Shown here: positions 45,149 to 56,739 of the stretch, one piece after another | How positions within the stretch are numbered: position 1 is the stretch's first letter | Layout: the number at the start of each line of letters is the position of its first letter | From: Valencia hispanica | Taxonomy: Eukaryota; Chordata; Actinopteri; Cyprinodontiformes; Valenciidae | DNA: 64,000 bases | NCBI GenBank assembly: GCA_963556495.2 | Contig: OY747713.1 | Coordinates: 48,825,724-48,889,723, forward strand | Direction of reading: 5' to 3' | The notes under the pieces: generated by a model | Databases searched by the model: none | What the model was told of the DNA's origin: nothing | Seen by the model: the letters and a program-made list of their open reading frames with translations, nothing else | Translations under genes and position numbers: made by a program

Positions 45149-45438
45149 CTAGGGGGAAACATATTTAAACAGTTACAGATTATGGAGAAACCAAAAGTTA
45201 ATTCTTACTCCCTAGTTGGAATAAGGATGAAAAAGAACTGGTGTTTGTGATATTTTCTGTCTCGCACATGTAGGACTAACAGAATCAATTGTCTTGCACA
45301 TTTAAGCACATTAAAGGTTTGTTTATTCAAATGAGCAGGTGGCTTCGACTCTAACCCTTGTGTCAGCAACAGGTAACATGTTAGTGCTGTTTGGTGTTGA
45401 AACACGTAACATCGGATGGCATGGGTATTCAAGTTATA

Positions 45439-47049
45439 CAGGTCCTTCTCAAAGAATTAGCATATTGTGATAAAGTTCATTCTTTTCCATAATGTAATGA
45501 TAAAAATTAAACTTTCATATATTTTAGATTCATTGCACACCAACTGAAATATTTCAGGTCTTTTATTGTTTTAAAACTGATGATTTTGGCATACAGCTCA
45601 TGAAAACCCAAAATTCCTATCTCAAAAAATTAGCATATCATGAAAAGGTTCTCTAAACGAGCTATTAACCTAATCATCTGAATCAACTAATTAACTCTAA
45701 ACACCTGCAAAAGATTCCTGAGGCTTTTAAAAACTCCCAGCCTGGTTCATTACTCAAAACCCCAATCATGGGTAAGACTGTCGACCTGACTGCTGCCCAG
45801 AAGGCCATCATTGACACCCTCAAGCAAGAGGGTAAGACACAGAAAGACATTTCTGAACGAACAGGCTGTTCCCAGAGTGCTGTATCAAGGCACCTCAGTG
45901 GGAAATCTGTGGGAAGGAAAAAGTGTGGCAAAAAATGCTGCACAACGAGAAGAGGTGACCGGGCCCTGAGGAAGATTGTGGAGAAGGACCGTTTCCAGAC
46001 CTTGGGGGACCTGCGGAAGCAGTGGACTGAGTCTGGAGTAGAAACATCCAGAGCCACCGTGCACAGGCGTGTGCAGGAAATGGGCTGCAGGTGCCGCATT
46101 CCCCAGGTCAAGCCACTTTTGAACCAGAAACAGCAGCAGAAGTGCCTGACCTGGGCTACAGAGAAGCAGCACTGGACAGTTGCTCAGTGGTCCAAAGTAC
46201 TTTTTTCGGATAAGAGCAAATTTTGCAAGTCATTTGGAAATCAAGGTGCCAGAGTCTGGAGGAAGACTGGGGAGAAGGAAATGCCAAAATGCCTGAAGTC
46301 CAGTGTCAAGTACCCACAGTCAGTGATGGTCTGGGGTGCCATGTCAGCTGCTGGTGTTGGTCCACTGTGTTTTATCAAGGGCAGGGTCAATGCAGCTAGC
46401 TATCAGGAGATTTTGGAGCACTTCATGCTTCCATCTGCTGAAAAGCTTTATGGAGATGAAGATTTCATTTTTCAGCACGACCTGGCACCTGATCACAGTG
46501 CCAAAACCACTGGTAAATGGTTTACTGACCATGGTATGACTGTGCTCAATTGGCCTGCCAACTCTCCTGACCTGAACCCCATAGAGAATCTGTGGGATAT
46601 TGTGAAGAGGAAGTTGAGAGACGCAAGACCCAACACTCTGGATGAGCTTAAGGCCGCTATCAAAGCATCCTGGGCCTCCATAACACCTCAGCAGTGCCAC
46701 AGGCTGATTGCCTCCATGCCACGCCGCATTGAAGCAGTCATTTCTGCAAAAAGATTCCCGACCAAGTATTGAGTGCGTAACTGAACATAATTATTTGAAG
46801 GTTGACTTTTTTTGTATTAAAAACACTTTTTTTTTATTGGTCGGATCAAATATGATAATTTTTTGAGATAGGAATTTTGGGTTTTCATGAGCTGTATGCC
46901 AAAATCATCAGTTTTAAAACAATAAAAGACCTGAAATATTTCAGTTGGTGTGCAATGAATCTAAAATATATGAAAGTTTAATTTTTAGCATTACATTATG
47001 GAAAAGAATGAACTTTATCACAAAATGCTAATTTTTTGAGAAGGACCTG
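45439..47049 (+). mobile_element. Tc1 transposon (DD34E), apparently intact
   Basis: 1611 bp. The inverted ends are about 200 bp long (45439-45640 and 46850-47049), start CAGGTCCTTCTCAAAGAATT and are flanked by TA at 45437-45438 and 47050-47051. Inner repeats (AAAAAATTAGCATAT against TTTTTTGAGATAGG regions) give the IR/DR layout of fish Tc1 elements. It encodes one full transposase. Confidence 0.95.
45768..46772 (+). CDS. Tc1 transposase, 334 aa, open
   Basis: Full-length Tc1 transposase in one frame from ATG at 45768, within the family's usual 330-345 residues. Residues about 8-45 form the first helix-turn-helix (TAAQKAIIDTLKQEGKTQKD), then a basic linker (VGRKKCGKK) and a second DNA-binding domain. 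Catalytic residues are Asp148 (FSDKSKF), Asp238 (FQHDLAPDH) and Glu273 (NPIENLW), with 34 residues between the last two. The usual Glu after the first Asp is Lys here (residue 149), and PCH is PDH. Together with long ends this copy could still be mobile, but expression is unknown. Confidence 0.93.
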   Translation: MGKTVDLTAAQKAIIDTLKQEGKTQKDISERTGCSQSAVSRHLSGKSVGRKKCGKKCCTTRRGDRALRKIVEKDRFQTLGDLRKQWTESGVETSRATVHRRVQEMGCRCRIPQVKPLLNQKQQQKCLTWATEKQHWTVAQWSKVLFSDKSKFCKSFGNQGARVWRKTGEKEMPKCLKSSVKYPQSVMVWGAMSAAGVGPLCFIKGRVNAASYQEILEHFMLPSAEKLYGDEDFIFQHDLAPDHSAKTTGKWFTDHGMTVLNWPANSPDLNPIENLWDIVKRKLRDARPNTLDELKAAIKASWASITPQQCHRLIASMPRRIEAVISAKRFPTKY

Positions 47050-47779
47050 TAGTATTTCACTCTGACTCTTAACCAGCAAGTTACTAGACAGAAAGCAATA
47101 GTGTTACAACCTACACCAAGCCCTTCTACTTTATCTAGAAATGCCTCTCTTTTGAAAGTGTTGGGATTTGATATGTGGTGTAAATCATATGATTGTATTT
47201 ACTAGATTTGATTGCACTGCAAAAAAGCCACAAATTAATAAAACCTTTCTTATAAGAGTCATGCTTTGTTACCAGTGTGCTCAAAGCAAAACAAATATCA
47301 GACATTAAATGACAGAAAAATGTTAAACGGCAACACTTTCAAAGCAAACAACCCCCAACCACCCCACACCAAAAAAAAAAAAAAACCCCAAAAAACCTCT
47401 CAAGCTTAAATGTATCTTCTTTTAAAACTATATTCTCACTTAGAGTTTGAATAGAAAATTTCGTAACTTTTCTTGTGTCTTACTAATTTGAATAAGAATA
47501 TACAACATATTAATTGGTATTTTCACATATTATTGGCTGTATAAATGTATAACAATAACTTCTACATCTGTTTTTCATCTGCATGAACAGCACTTGGCAC
47601 AATTGTTTTGTTCTTCCTTTATATTTTCTTTTCAAGGAGTAAGACTTAATCATATTTAGCTGTGATATGGTGACGTTTTGTTTTGTTCTGCCTATAGATT
47701 TGCCAATACAAGATTTATCAGCGCCAGTTGCTCCTGGTGATTACAGGTTTGACTGTTAATTGATTATTGTTTGGATCCG

Positions 47780-47850
47780 CATTGAATTGAATTGAAACTA
47801 CTTTACTGTCCTGCCAGGAAGGAAATTTGTCTTTGTTCTCACAAAAATAA
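47780..47850 (-). mobile_element. LINE 3' tail fragment
   Basis: ATTGAATTGAATTGAAACTACTTTACTGTCC and GGAAATTTGTCT are the inverted 3' end of a CR1-group LINE. Confidence 0.6.
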
Positions 47851-48386
47851 ATATATGATACAGAATGGAAACAAAAGCAGGCCTCATCATTCGAGAGCAT
47901 CTTTGGGTGCCCTCTGACCACTCTGGAGGACCTTCATGGCTAATACCAGTTTAAAGAGTAACAATTGTATAAATAACAGAAATGGCTCCTCTCCATATGT
48001 CTTTTTTTTGCATGTCACATTTTCATTGCTAAAACTCAGTTATGCTTTAAAATATGTGACTGGCATTAGAGACTACACAAGAACGAACATCATAGGAAAG
48101 TAATGCTGACATACATATACCAAATAAAAAGACACATCCACCCCTTTTCCTCACTGTCTAAATCAGCCCAAACTTCTGCTCTTTTAGGACAGTTAGAACT
48201 ATCAAAATTATTTTAGCTGTGATCTGTGATGGACTGGCGATCTGTCCAGGGTATACTCCACCTCGGCATTGATGGATGGTTGGATTTTAACTCTTATATC
48301 CTCCATTGGCTGAGATACAGCTGCCAACAAATAAATGTCCTCCCTCTCCTTTTTATTTTCCTTAACATAAAAAGTACTCCTACATA

Positions 48387-48624
48387 TGGCGGCTGTAGCT
48401 CAGTGGTAGAGTTGACAGCCTGCAGCCCAGAAATTGTGGGTTTGATTCCAGCTTCCACCTGCTACATGTCATTATGTCCTTGGACAAGACACTTCACCTC
48501 CCTTGCCTACTGGTGCTGGCCAGAGGGGCCATAGCTTAAATGTGCGAGTGAATGAATAATGGAGTTGTAAAGCGCTTTGAGAGTCTTGAAAGGCGCTATA
48601 TATATGCAACCCATTATTATTATA
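48387..48624 (+). mobile_element. tRNA-derived SINE with L2-like tail
   Basis: Head GGCGGCTGTAGCTCAGTGG (A box) and GGGTTTGATTCCAG (B box). The body GTCCTTGGACAAGACACTTCACC follows, and the LINE-like tail GTAAAGCGCTTTGAGAG ... GGCGCTATATATATGCAA ends in (ATT)n. Confidence 0.85.
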
Positions 48625-49543
48625 TGTTCCTAACAGAGCACTTCGCTCTCAGACTGCAGGTTTACTTGTAGTTCCTAGGATTTCTAAAAGTAGAATGGGA
48701 GGCAGATCTTTTAGTTATCAGGCTCCTCTCCTGTGGAACCAGCTTCCAGCTTTAGTCCGTGAGGCAGACACTCTGTTTACTTTGAAGGCCAGGCTTAAAA
48801 CTTTCCTTTTTGATAAAGCTTATAGTTAGAATGGCTAAGGTCATCCTGAGCTATCTCTGTAGTTATGCTGCTATAGGCTTAGACTGCTGGAGGACTGACT
48901 TACCAATTTTCTTCACTATGCTACTTCTTTTTTCCTACAACTCTCCAGTTGTATTACAGTACATTCTGTTATTTCGACTGTTAACTTTGTTTTCTCTCAG
49001 TGTTTTTCTCTCCATAGAAGATATACCTGGTCTGGTATCCTGCTTGGCTGCAATGCCCTGTTGGACGGGGGCATCGACTGGGATGATCCTCCCAGTAACT
49101 GAACATCCACTGTGTCCTGTTATCAACTTTTTACTTTCTGTAACATAGAAAGTTCTCTTATATCAGATCTTCTGTTCCTTCTGTGTTTCTGCTCCGTCTT
49201 CTCAAACCCCCAGACGGTCGTGGCAGATGGCCGCTCCTACTGAGCCTGGTTCTGTTGGAGGTTTCTTCCTGTTAAAGGGGAGTTTTTCCTCTCCACCGTC
49301 GCTACATGCTTGCTCAGTATGAGGGATTGCTGAAGGATTGCTGGAGTTGGAAAGTCTGCATCAACGGGGCCCAACCTCACGCCAATGACTGACGCAATCT
49401 CCTGGGATTCCTTAAATAGGAAACTTTTTAACTGATTGGAATGTTTGTATAAATGTATTGAAATGACTTCTTGTTAAGTGCCTTGAGATGACATCTGTTG
49501 TGAATTGGCGCTATATAAATAAACTGAATTGAATTGAATTGAA
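48625..49543 (+). mobile_element. L2 LINE 3' end
   Basis: Starts within the C-terminal coding part (MGGRSFSYQAPLLWNQLPAL ... LKTFLFDKAYS stop near 48828), then the full 3' UTR and a GAATTGAATTGAA tail. Near-identical to the inverse of 56741-57660, so both are recent. Confidence 0.9.
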
Positions 49544-50014
49544 CTGTTTTATACTTTCTTCAGTCAGATAAAATATGATGAGAATCTGCACTATTCTGCA
49601 GTTTTTAAGACAAACAAACAAACCAAATACTACATAATCATCAATGTTATTTAGATAACATAATATTTTTGCAAACCATGAAATAGTTTGAGCCCCAAAC
49701 CCCACATTCTTCCAAATTCACTACTTCCTTTCAATCAGGTCATTTTCCGGAGGCCCAGAAAACTCCCGTGATCAAACCTATTTTAAAGAAACCAAATCTA
49801 TAGCCCATATCCATTCTACAATTTCTAGGATTAATCACTGAAATGAAATTTTTTTTAACAAATCTGCCCCTTTATGATAAAAGAATACTCTCCTCCGTCT
49901 TTCCCAGTCAAGCTTTAGACCAAACCACAGCAATGAGTCTGCTTTGGTAAAATGTTTTAACAATATACAATACTGTGCAAAGGTTTTAGGCAGGTGTGAA
50001 AAAATGCGGTTAAC

Positions 50015-52490
50015 AATAGAGCGAATGTCAGGGTGGGTTTAGTTCCCCTTCCGGGATGGGGCTGGGGGGGACTGCCTTGGGGTCCGTGGGGCTTTGTGGT
50101 ACTGTGGCCGTGGGCCCCGGGTCGAACGTGCCATGGCCTCCCTCCCCTGGTGGATCCCGGTGAACAGCGGTGCCTATTGGGGTCAGTGGGGGAGCTGGCT
50201 CTCTGGGAAGACATTTTGTCTCCCAATCCTTCCCTCCCCCTCCCTGGACACCTCTATCCACCCGCTCCATCACTTTAACAATCAAATAGGGTCTTGGGGC
50301 ATGGGCACATCACTGGGGTGCGAGGAGGGGTCCTTCTCGCTATCCCGCGGCGTCCTGGATCCCAATTTTAATATACAACTTAGACACTCCCACTCTCACG
50401 CGACACATATGTAGGGACTTTGGGGTGGGCTAACTTTTCGGCATCCAGAGGGGGAGCGGTTCAATCAGCTTCACCTCTGGTGCCGGTGCTCACTGTTAAA
50501 CCACATATAGACAGTGAGGGCTCGGGGTGGGGGTTGGGGGATGTGTGGCTGGCTTCCCCACATCCCACCCCTCTGTTTTAAATGCACATTATAACAACAC
50601 GCATCAACACCATACTCGAGTGGGAGGATGGAGGCTAGGGGTCTTTTCACACCCCTGTTCGCTACGGGCCATCAGGGGTTGGGGTCCGGAGGAGGAACAG
50701 GCGGTCTGGTCGGGGTCCTGGGCTGTCGGGCTGCTTTGCCACTGTGGGGCCCTTGGCGGTCTGCTTGTCTCCGTCCTAGAGGGTAGGGGGTCCATCTCCC
50801 GGGTCCGGGGGCTGGTGGCTCTACTGGGGCATCGGTACCTGGACCTGGGAGCATAAAGTGTGTATGGGGTGTGTGAGTGAGGGTACAGCGTCATTTTTTT
50901 GGGTGTCTTGGTGAGTCAGTGAGAATGTATGTGTTTAAGAGGGAGGGAACGTATGACTGTGTCTGTATGTCTTTGTCTACCTTTCAGGTTGGATCTTGGT
51001 CTGCCCCCACGCCTAGCGCGCCTCATGCCTTACACTTAATAGGGGGCCTATTTCCCCTCCGTCACTCCCCGCTGGTGACGGGGGCCTCTGCCTGCCGGTG
51101 CTCGGTGGTCAATCCGGTTCGGACCTGGTGCGTGCCTGGCCGGGCCTGGGGGGGCCTGTGTGTCGATCGGCCAATGCGCTGGGCCGATATCTTCCTTTGG
51201 TTGGTTGGGGCACCTCTTTTAGAGGTGCTAGGTTTGGGATTGTTGGGTGGTGCCTGCTCGGTGGCTCGGCAGGATGCGGATCCGGCGTCTCTGCTCGTTC
51301 GATCACCTGTTCTGTGCGCACCGTGCCTGGTCGGTTCATTGGCGGGTTGTACCGGCCCTGGCCCTCGTTGGATGCCTGGTCTCGGCGCTCTGCGTTGCGC
51401 GGGATCAAGACCCGGGAGCTGTTACAACTTGGTGTCCAGATGCTGGCTGAGCCCGGCCTGGGGATGCTGTCCGTCCCCTGCGGCTATCGGTGGGGCGCCC
51501 CGACGTAGGGCAGGGGTGGGGCGCTGGGATGTTGGCGGTGGGGATTGGCCTAGGGTGGTGGCGGCCCTGCAGTGCCGGGGGCCCCTCGTCGGCCGGTCCC
51601 TTGTCGGATCCCTGCTGGGGGGTGGCGTGCCCCTGGGCCCCGGCTCTCCCGGTCCATTGGCCGGCCCGCCCTGGCGCGGCCGGTGACCGGCGGGGCCCGT
51701 GGGCTCGTCACTGCTATCCCCCGGGCCCCTGCATTGTAGCCGCTGGACGTTCCCCTGGGGTTCTCCTTTGCTCCACTCTTGGGGGATGCGGTCGGCCCTG
51801 CCCGGATCCGCCTGGGGCTCTGGGGGTCCTTTGGACGTCTTTGCTCCGATCTCCTTCATGTCTGCATCGATTCCTGGGAGACGGATTGATGCCTGCTCAC
51901 ACCAACTATCGAACACTCTTATGGAGAAACCTTTTATGCACCAGCATGCTAACACACACACATAGATGTGGGGTCTCTGGTGTTAAAGGATATATTCTTG
52001 GGCTGAGGTTATCATTACTAGAGCTTGATTAATCGGTACCATGAGTTTTTCTGTGACATTGTTGTATTTTTATATCTATTTTTGTGTGATGTGGTTGTGA
52101 ATTCTCAGTTCACAATGTTTGGTTTGTGTTGTCGATGTTCCTTTTTCGTGTTTTGTTTTGTTTTCCCCCCTCTCTCTGCTGTCCTGTGGGTAGGGAGGCA
52201 GAATTCAATGTCTTCCTGTGTTTTCTTTGTTCCCCTTCCTCTCTTGTATTTTCAACTCACCCTCTCTCTTGACGTTTTGTTTCCTACCTCTCTTCTTCAT
52301 CTTCCTTCTTTCTTCTCCTTAATTTTCTGTCTCCGTGTCCATAACATCAGGAAATAAAAACCCCAACAATTCATAATAAAGATTTTTCACACATATATCA
52401 AGTGGAGGACTATAGCAAAAGCTGTACTGCTCCGCTTGTGAAAGTAAATCTGTTGGGCTTCTACTTGGTACTCAGACACCAATAAAGAAA
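50015..52490 (+). mobile_element. GC-rich retroposed element, copy 2
   Basis: Flanked by a 14-bp target duplication AAAATG(C/T)GGTTAAC (about 50001-50014 and 52493-52506). It ends in AATAAAG plus an A-run, so it was inserted through an RNA intermediate. The part 50220-51875 matches 30640-32195, and 52391-52484 matches 33380-33481. GC-rich 5' two-thirds, then a T/C-rich AT part. No RT or known protein recognised; long ORFs are not conserved between copies. Confidence 0.85.
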
Positions 52491-52587
52491 AAAAAATGTG
52501 GTTAACAAAGAATGCTTTTAAAAATGTAAGTGTTAATGATTTATTTTCATCAATCTACAAAAAGCAGTGAATGAACAAAAGAGAAAT

Positions 52588-53061
52588 CTAAATCAAATCA
52601 ATATTAGGTGTGACCACCTTTGCCTCCAAAACAGCATCAATTCTGCTACGTACACTTGCACACAGTTTTTGAAGGAACTCGGCTGGTAGGTTGTTCCAAA
52701 CATCTTGGAGAACTAACCACATCTTGGATATAGGCTTCCACACATTCTTCACATTCTGTCGGAGGTATGGCTTTTTGGCTGGACCTCTTCCATTAAGACC
52801 ACTTCTGGCCAGACTTTCTTGGACAGTAGATGGGTGTACCTGAGTCCCACTGGTTTCTGCCAGTTCTGAGCTGATGGCACTGCTGAAAATTTTCCGATGT
52901 TGAACCTTAATAAGTCTTTTATCTACTGTACTAAGATTCCTTGGGCGACCACTACGTCTACGATCCTCAACTTTGCCCGTTTCTTTGTCTTTCTTTAAAA
53001 AAGATTGAACCACATATTGAAACCGTAGTCTGCTTTTAAATCTTTCTCTGGGAGAAACCAT
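52588..53061 (-). pseudogene. Tc1 transposase, internally deleted
   Basis: 157 residues: the N-terminal DNA-binding half (VQSFLKKDKETGKVEDRRRS, then GRPRNLS) joins the last part (QDVWNNLPAEFLQKLCASVR) directly. The DDE core is missing, so it is catalytically dead. It could at most bind DNA. Confidence 0.85.
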
Positions 53062-54866
53062 GCCGATGCAGTATAACTACCTTGTGTCAAGTTGCTATGC
53101 TCAATCTTGCCATGACATGAAACTAACTTCCACATCCTCACCTTGATAGCAGTTTGGCTGTTCCTCACCCAGTTTTAAGCATTCTAAGCAGTGGTTTCTG
53201 TTTCAGTTAATGACTGTGTTTCAACCTAGGTGCGGCATTGGTGATCATTAGCACCTCTTTGGAATAATTGGTTGATCATACACCTGACTATAATCCTACA
53301 AAATCCCCGACTTTGTGCAAGTGCACCTTGAAAAATTGATGCTGGTTTAAAGGCAAAAGCTAAAACCAAACACCAAATATTGATTTGATTTTTCTTTTGT
53401 TTGCTCACTTTGCATTTTGTAAATTAATGGGGGAAAAAAAATCATTATTTATATTTCTGAAAGCATTCTTTGTTTACAGCATTTTCTCACACCTGCCTAA
53501 ACCATTTGGAACAGTACTTTACATGTTACCAGTGATAGAGATTCTGTATTGGTATTACTTGATCTCATTGCTGCATTTTACACAGTTGATAATAACATAC
53601 TGATTTATTGGCAGGGAAAAAATGGCAGGATTGCCTGATACTGTGCTAAGCTGGTTTAGATCTTATTTGGCAGACAATTATCACTTTGTTTTATGTTGGT
53701 AATTATAAATCTGGGTTCCTCAAGGGTCCACTCTTGGGCCACTTTTATTTAACTTGACACTCTAGCTCAGATTATAGACTATCATATCTCCTGTGATATG
53801 TCTGCTGACGACACAACACTTTACAGAACCTCTGTTTTATTTTTGACCAAGACATGACATTCAAATCTCATATTAAACAAGGCCAGTAATGTGATTGTAT
53901 AGATGTATAAATGCCTAAATTCTATAATTAGGAAAGATGACCAAGTACTTTTAGCAGTTAAGTTTACTTACAATTTTAAATACAGTTCAAAAAATAAATT
54001 TTACTACATAAAATATTCTTAACTTTATTTATAGACAATGTAGATCATATATAAGGTTGTTTTCTGGGATCTGTCTCTTCTAGAATGCATTTAAAAAAGA
54101 AGTGTCCATACATCTCCTGTACCGGCTTAATCCTTACAGAGTAGCTGGGGATGGGGGTTCTGTTGTAAAATTTAATTTTACAAAGGTATTACAATAAAGA
54201 GTCATGACATTTTATCACTTAGTCACTTATTGATTTCTTTCTGATAAGTACCCAGTAACTTGCTCTCCAATTGACAACTATATTTGGTATGCACAAGTAT
54301 TAACTCATATCATCAGGTTCTCCACCATCGCTTGATTGGTTTTAGAGATGCTCTGTTAAAAGCTAACAGCCTAAATAAACAGACAAATGGAGAGTTTGGG
54401 ATTTCTGGTCTCATCTACTATGTAATTTAAATGCCAAAACACCATCATTATACTAACAAAAATAAAAATTGAAAGATCTTCTTTCCTACGCATCACATAT
54501 TTCCATTCTACTCACAGCCCCAGGGCAACAATGTTGCAAAAAAAGAAATTTGGCTTGCAATATCATAAGTTAAATATTTCCAACTACCAACAAAGTTTCC
54601 ATTTGTTGTATTATGTGAAGAGAAAATATACAGTAACTGTAACATTTATAGGAATAAATATAATTAATTACTGTATGCAAAAGTTTGCATAATGTAAAGG
54701 TAAATATCTATATTCAAATTGAATAATTTTAGTAGGACCAATCTGTGCTGAAAAAAATAAAACAAATGTAGTCAATGTATAGACTATTTGATCAATCTTT
54801 TACATTAACCAAGATCTCTGTTATTTTATACCTTTAAATCTATCATGAAATGTAAAAAATACTTAC

Positions 54867-55164
54867 TGTATTTATTTTCATTGTGTACTCCCGTTATCTT
54901 CCCATTCGGTAGGACCTGAATATGGAAGCCGATGCCTACGTTACAGTAAAGTCTTCTAATTCTTTTTATCCCCAGCAGATATTGTCCATTTCTTTCTGCA
55001 TCTTCTCTTTTGTTCAAAGTGTAGCTGCTGCTGTGCATCAATGATCTGGCATTCCTTATGCTATGTTTTGTCCTGCTGAATGTAAGAGTGGCATATAAGC
55101 TGCACAAGAAGATCCCATACAGGAAAAAAGAGAGCTTGGACCTTGAAAATGACATACTCCACAT
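54867..55164 (-). CDS. fgf4: fgf4-like exon 1 (signal peptide and FGF N-terminus)
   Basis: Starts at ATG 55162-55164 (MWSMSFS...) or the next ATG at 55153-55155; an upstream in-frame TTG at 55212 is not a likely start. A hydrophobic signal segment ([20 protein letters not shown]) is followed by a variable basic stretch. The FGF core then begins: [20 protein letters not shown] and [17 protein letters not shown]. The donor is A followed by GTAAGTAT at 54866-54859. The encoded ligand would be secreted and act through FGF receptors and heparan sulfate. Confidence 0.93.
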
Positions 55165-56419
55165 ATGAAAATAATACAGGAATAGCCTATTTAAATCTTG
55201 TCTTTTAGGCAAAAATAGTGAGAAAAACCCCCAACATGTATCCTAAAAAAATGCTTAAAATTCTGAACTTCTAAATGGTAAAAATCACTTGTACAGGGCA
55301 TACTGTATCTCTAATATCTCTAAAGATCCAATATCGATTGTATATGGTTTTTAATTTATATGGTGTTTTCTAGTTTTGCTTTATCCTCAGACAAATCACA
55401 GAGTAACAGTCTGGACTTATATCCATGCTGCATTACATCACATGCCACCTGCTGCCTTGTTTATCTGTTAGTCACAGGTGCCATAGAAGCACAGACTGAA
55501 AATACATAAAATATGTAGTGACAGAAAACAAACACAGACACGCAAGCATATAAAAGCGGGAAATATGATGAGAAAAACATCAACTGCTGGAGGCATAAAT
55601 GTAGATGCTTATCTTGCGCCACCTAAATAGATTTGTAATATACGTATATACGTAAATATAAATAGCACAGGTGGGACCAAGTAATTATTTTGCAAGTCAC
55701 AAATAAGTCTTAAGTCTTTCTACCCAAGTCTCGTGTGAAGTCCCAATCAAACACTTGAAAGTTCCAAGTTGAGTGCAAAGTTAAGAAATGCAACTCCCGA
55801 ATCAAGTTCTTATCCTGAGCTTTTAGGTTCAGGTCTTGAACAAGTCAATTGAACAAATATGTTATTTAACCACAGAACCATAAATGCTAATTTCTGATTT
55901 TTTTTTGTTTTGTTTGCCAGAACAAAGATCAAGAGGAACTGAAAAAACAGTCGATAATCAGTGCTGTTTTTAAAGTAAATATTAAGTAAAACACATTAAA
56001 CAGCCGGTAATTGAGAAAATAATGTGTAAAATGATCCATGATAAAATTTGAAGTGAAAAACCCCCAAATGTTTTATACACCTTTAAAATGATCCCAATGT
56101 TGACCAACTGCAACAATACAACCCTGCTTACGCAACATTACATGATTAACATCAGATCAATAAACAAACAATTTGAATTATTAAAGCAACTGTACAGAAG
56201 CAAACTTTGTGATAAAATAGATTTTACTAGAATATTTGTGTTTCTGCTATCTATAACCATGGATGCACTGGCTTCATTTGAGTTCAGTCAAAAGGCTCAA
56301 AGACAGACTTGATAATCACAGGATACATTTAATTCAAAAAATGGAAATAATGGAAAAACCCAACATTTAATTATGTCTTACCTAGAACCTTTCTAGGCTT
56401 AGACATAAAAACAAGCTTT
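55165..56419. other. upstream region of fgf4-like gene
   Basis: AT-rich. No promoter element is convincing in the gene's orientation. A LINE 3' end begins 1.25 kb upstream of the start codon. Confidence 0.5.
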
Positions 56420-56739
56420 CAATTCAAAAACATTTTATTGATTCCAGAGGGAAATTAAGTGCTGTTGTAGCTCATACTAAATAATTCTTCAAGGAGTTGT
56501 TGTCGATTATGATGGCTGTGGGCAGGGAGGATTTCCTGTAGCAGTCTGTGTTGCAGTGAAACTGAAGAAGTCTCTGACTGATGACACTCAAGGTTGTCCA
56601 TAATTTTTGGGGATTTTATGAAGAATCCTTCTTTGCATCATCGCATCATCTCTTGTGATTCCACAGCAGTGCCAAGAATAGAACCAGCCATGTTGTTGAG
56701 CCTTCTTAAGTCCCTAGCCCTGATGCTGCTACCCCAACA

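Larger units (their letters stand above)
49973..53514 (-). mobile_element. defective Tc1-like element, itself interrupted
   Basis: TA at 49971-49972 and 53515-53516. The inverted ends CTGTGCAAAGGTTTTAGGCA and the complement of ...CCTAAACCATTTGGAACAG match over about 60 bp, but the left arm is split by the retroposon 50015-52490. Minus-strand transposase remnant inside. Confidence 0.9.
49728..53960 (+). mobile_element. L2 RT fragment split by a transposon
   Basis: The left piece, 49728-49970, reads VIKPILKKPNL and LPLYDKRILSSVFPSQ, the N-terminal RT of L2. The right piece, 53517-53960, reads DRDSVLVLLDLIAAF and TVLSWFRSYLADN, then a broken GPLLFN and D-D box region. The two join at a TA, where the Tc1 element 49973-53514 inserted. 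Confidence 0.8.
45149..54866 (-). other. fgf4-like intron 1
   Basis: 9.7 kb holding a Tc1 element (45439-47049), a LINE tail (47780-47850), a SINE (48387-48624), an L2 3' end (48625-49543) and the nested L2/Tc1/retroposon block (49728-53960). Stretches 47050-48386 and 53961-54866 are AT-rich without other named features. Confidence 0.75.
38052..55164 (-). other. fgf4: fgf4-like gene span, three coding exons
   Basis: Coding exons 54867-55164, 45045-45148 and 38052-38228 total 579 nt (192 residues plus stop). Intron 1 is 45149-54866 and intron 2 is 38229-45044, with phases 1 and 0 and a 104-nt middle exon, the classical FGF layout. All four splice sites have GT/AG ends. Almost all intron content that I can name is transposable. 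FGF4/FGF6 subfamily membership is firm. fgf4 is preferred over fgf6 from C-terminal wording ([18 protein letters not shown]), by memory only. Confidence 0.9.

Noticed and set aside
50877..52032. Long ORFs up to 269 aa on both strands in GC-rich DNA
   Set aside because: Stop codons are rare in GC-rich sequence; frames are not conserved with the 30640-32195 copy and no motif is seen.
55165..55212. Upstream extension of the fgf4-like exon 1 from 55212
   Set aside because: The upstream in-frame start is TTG; two ATGs at 55164 and 55155 precede a proper signal peptide.
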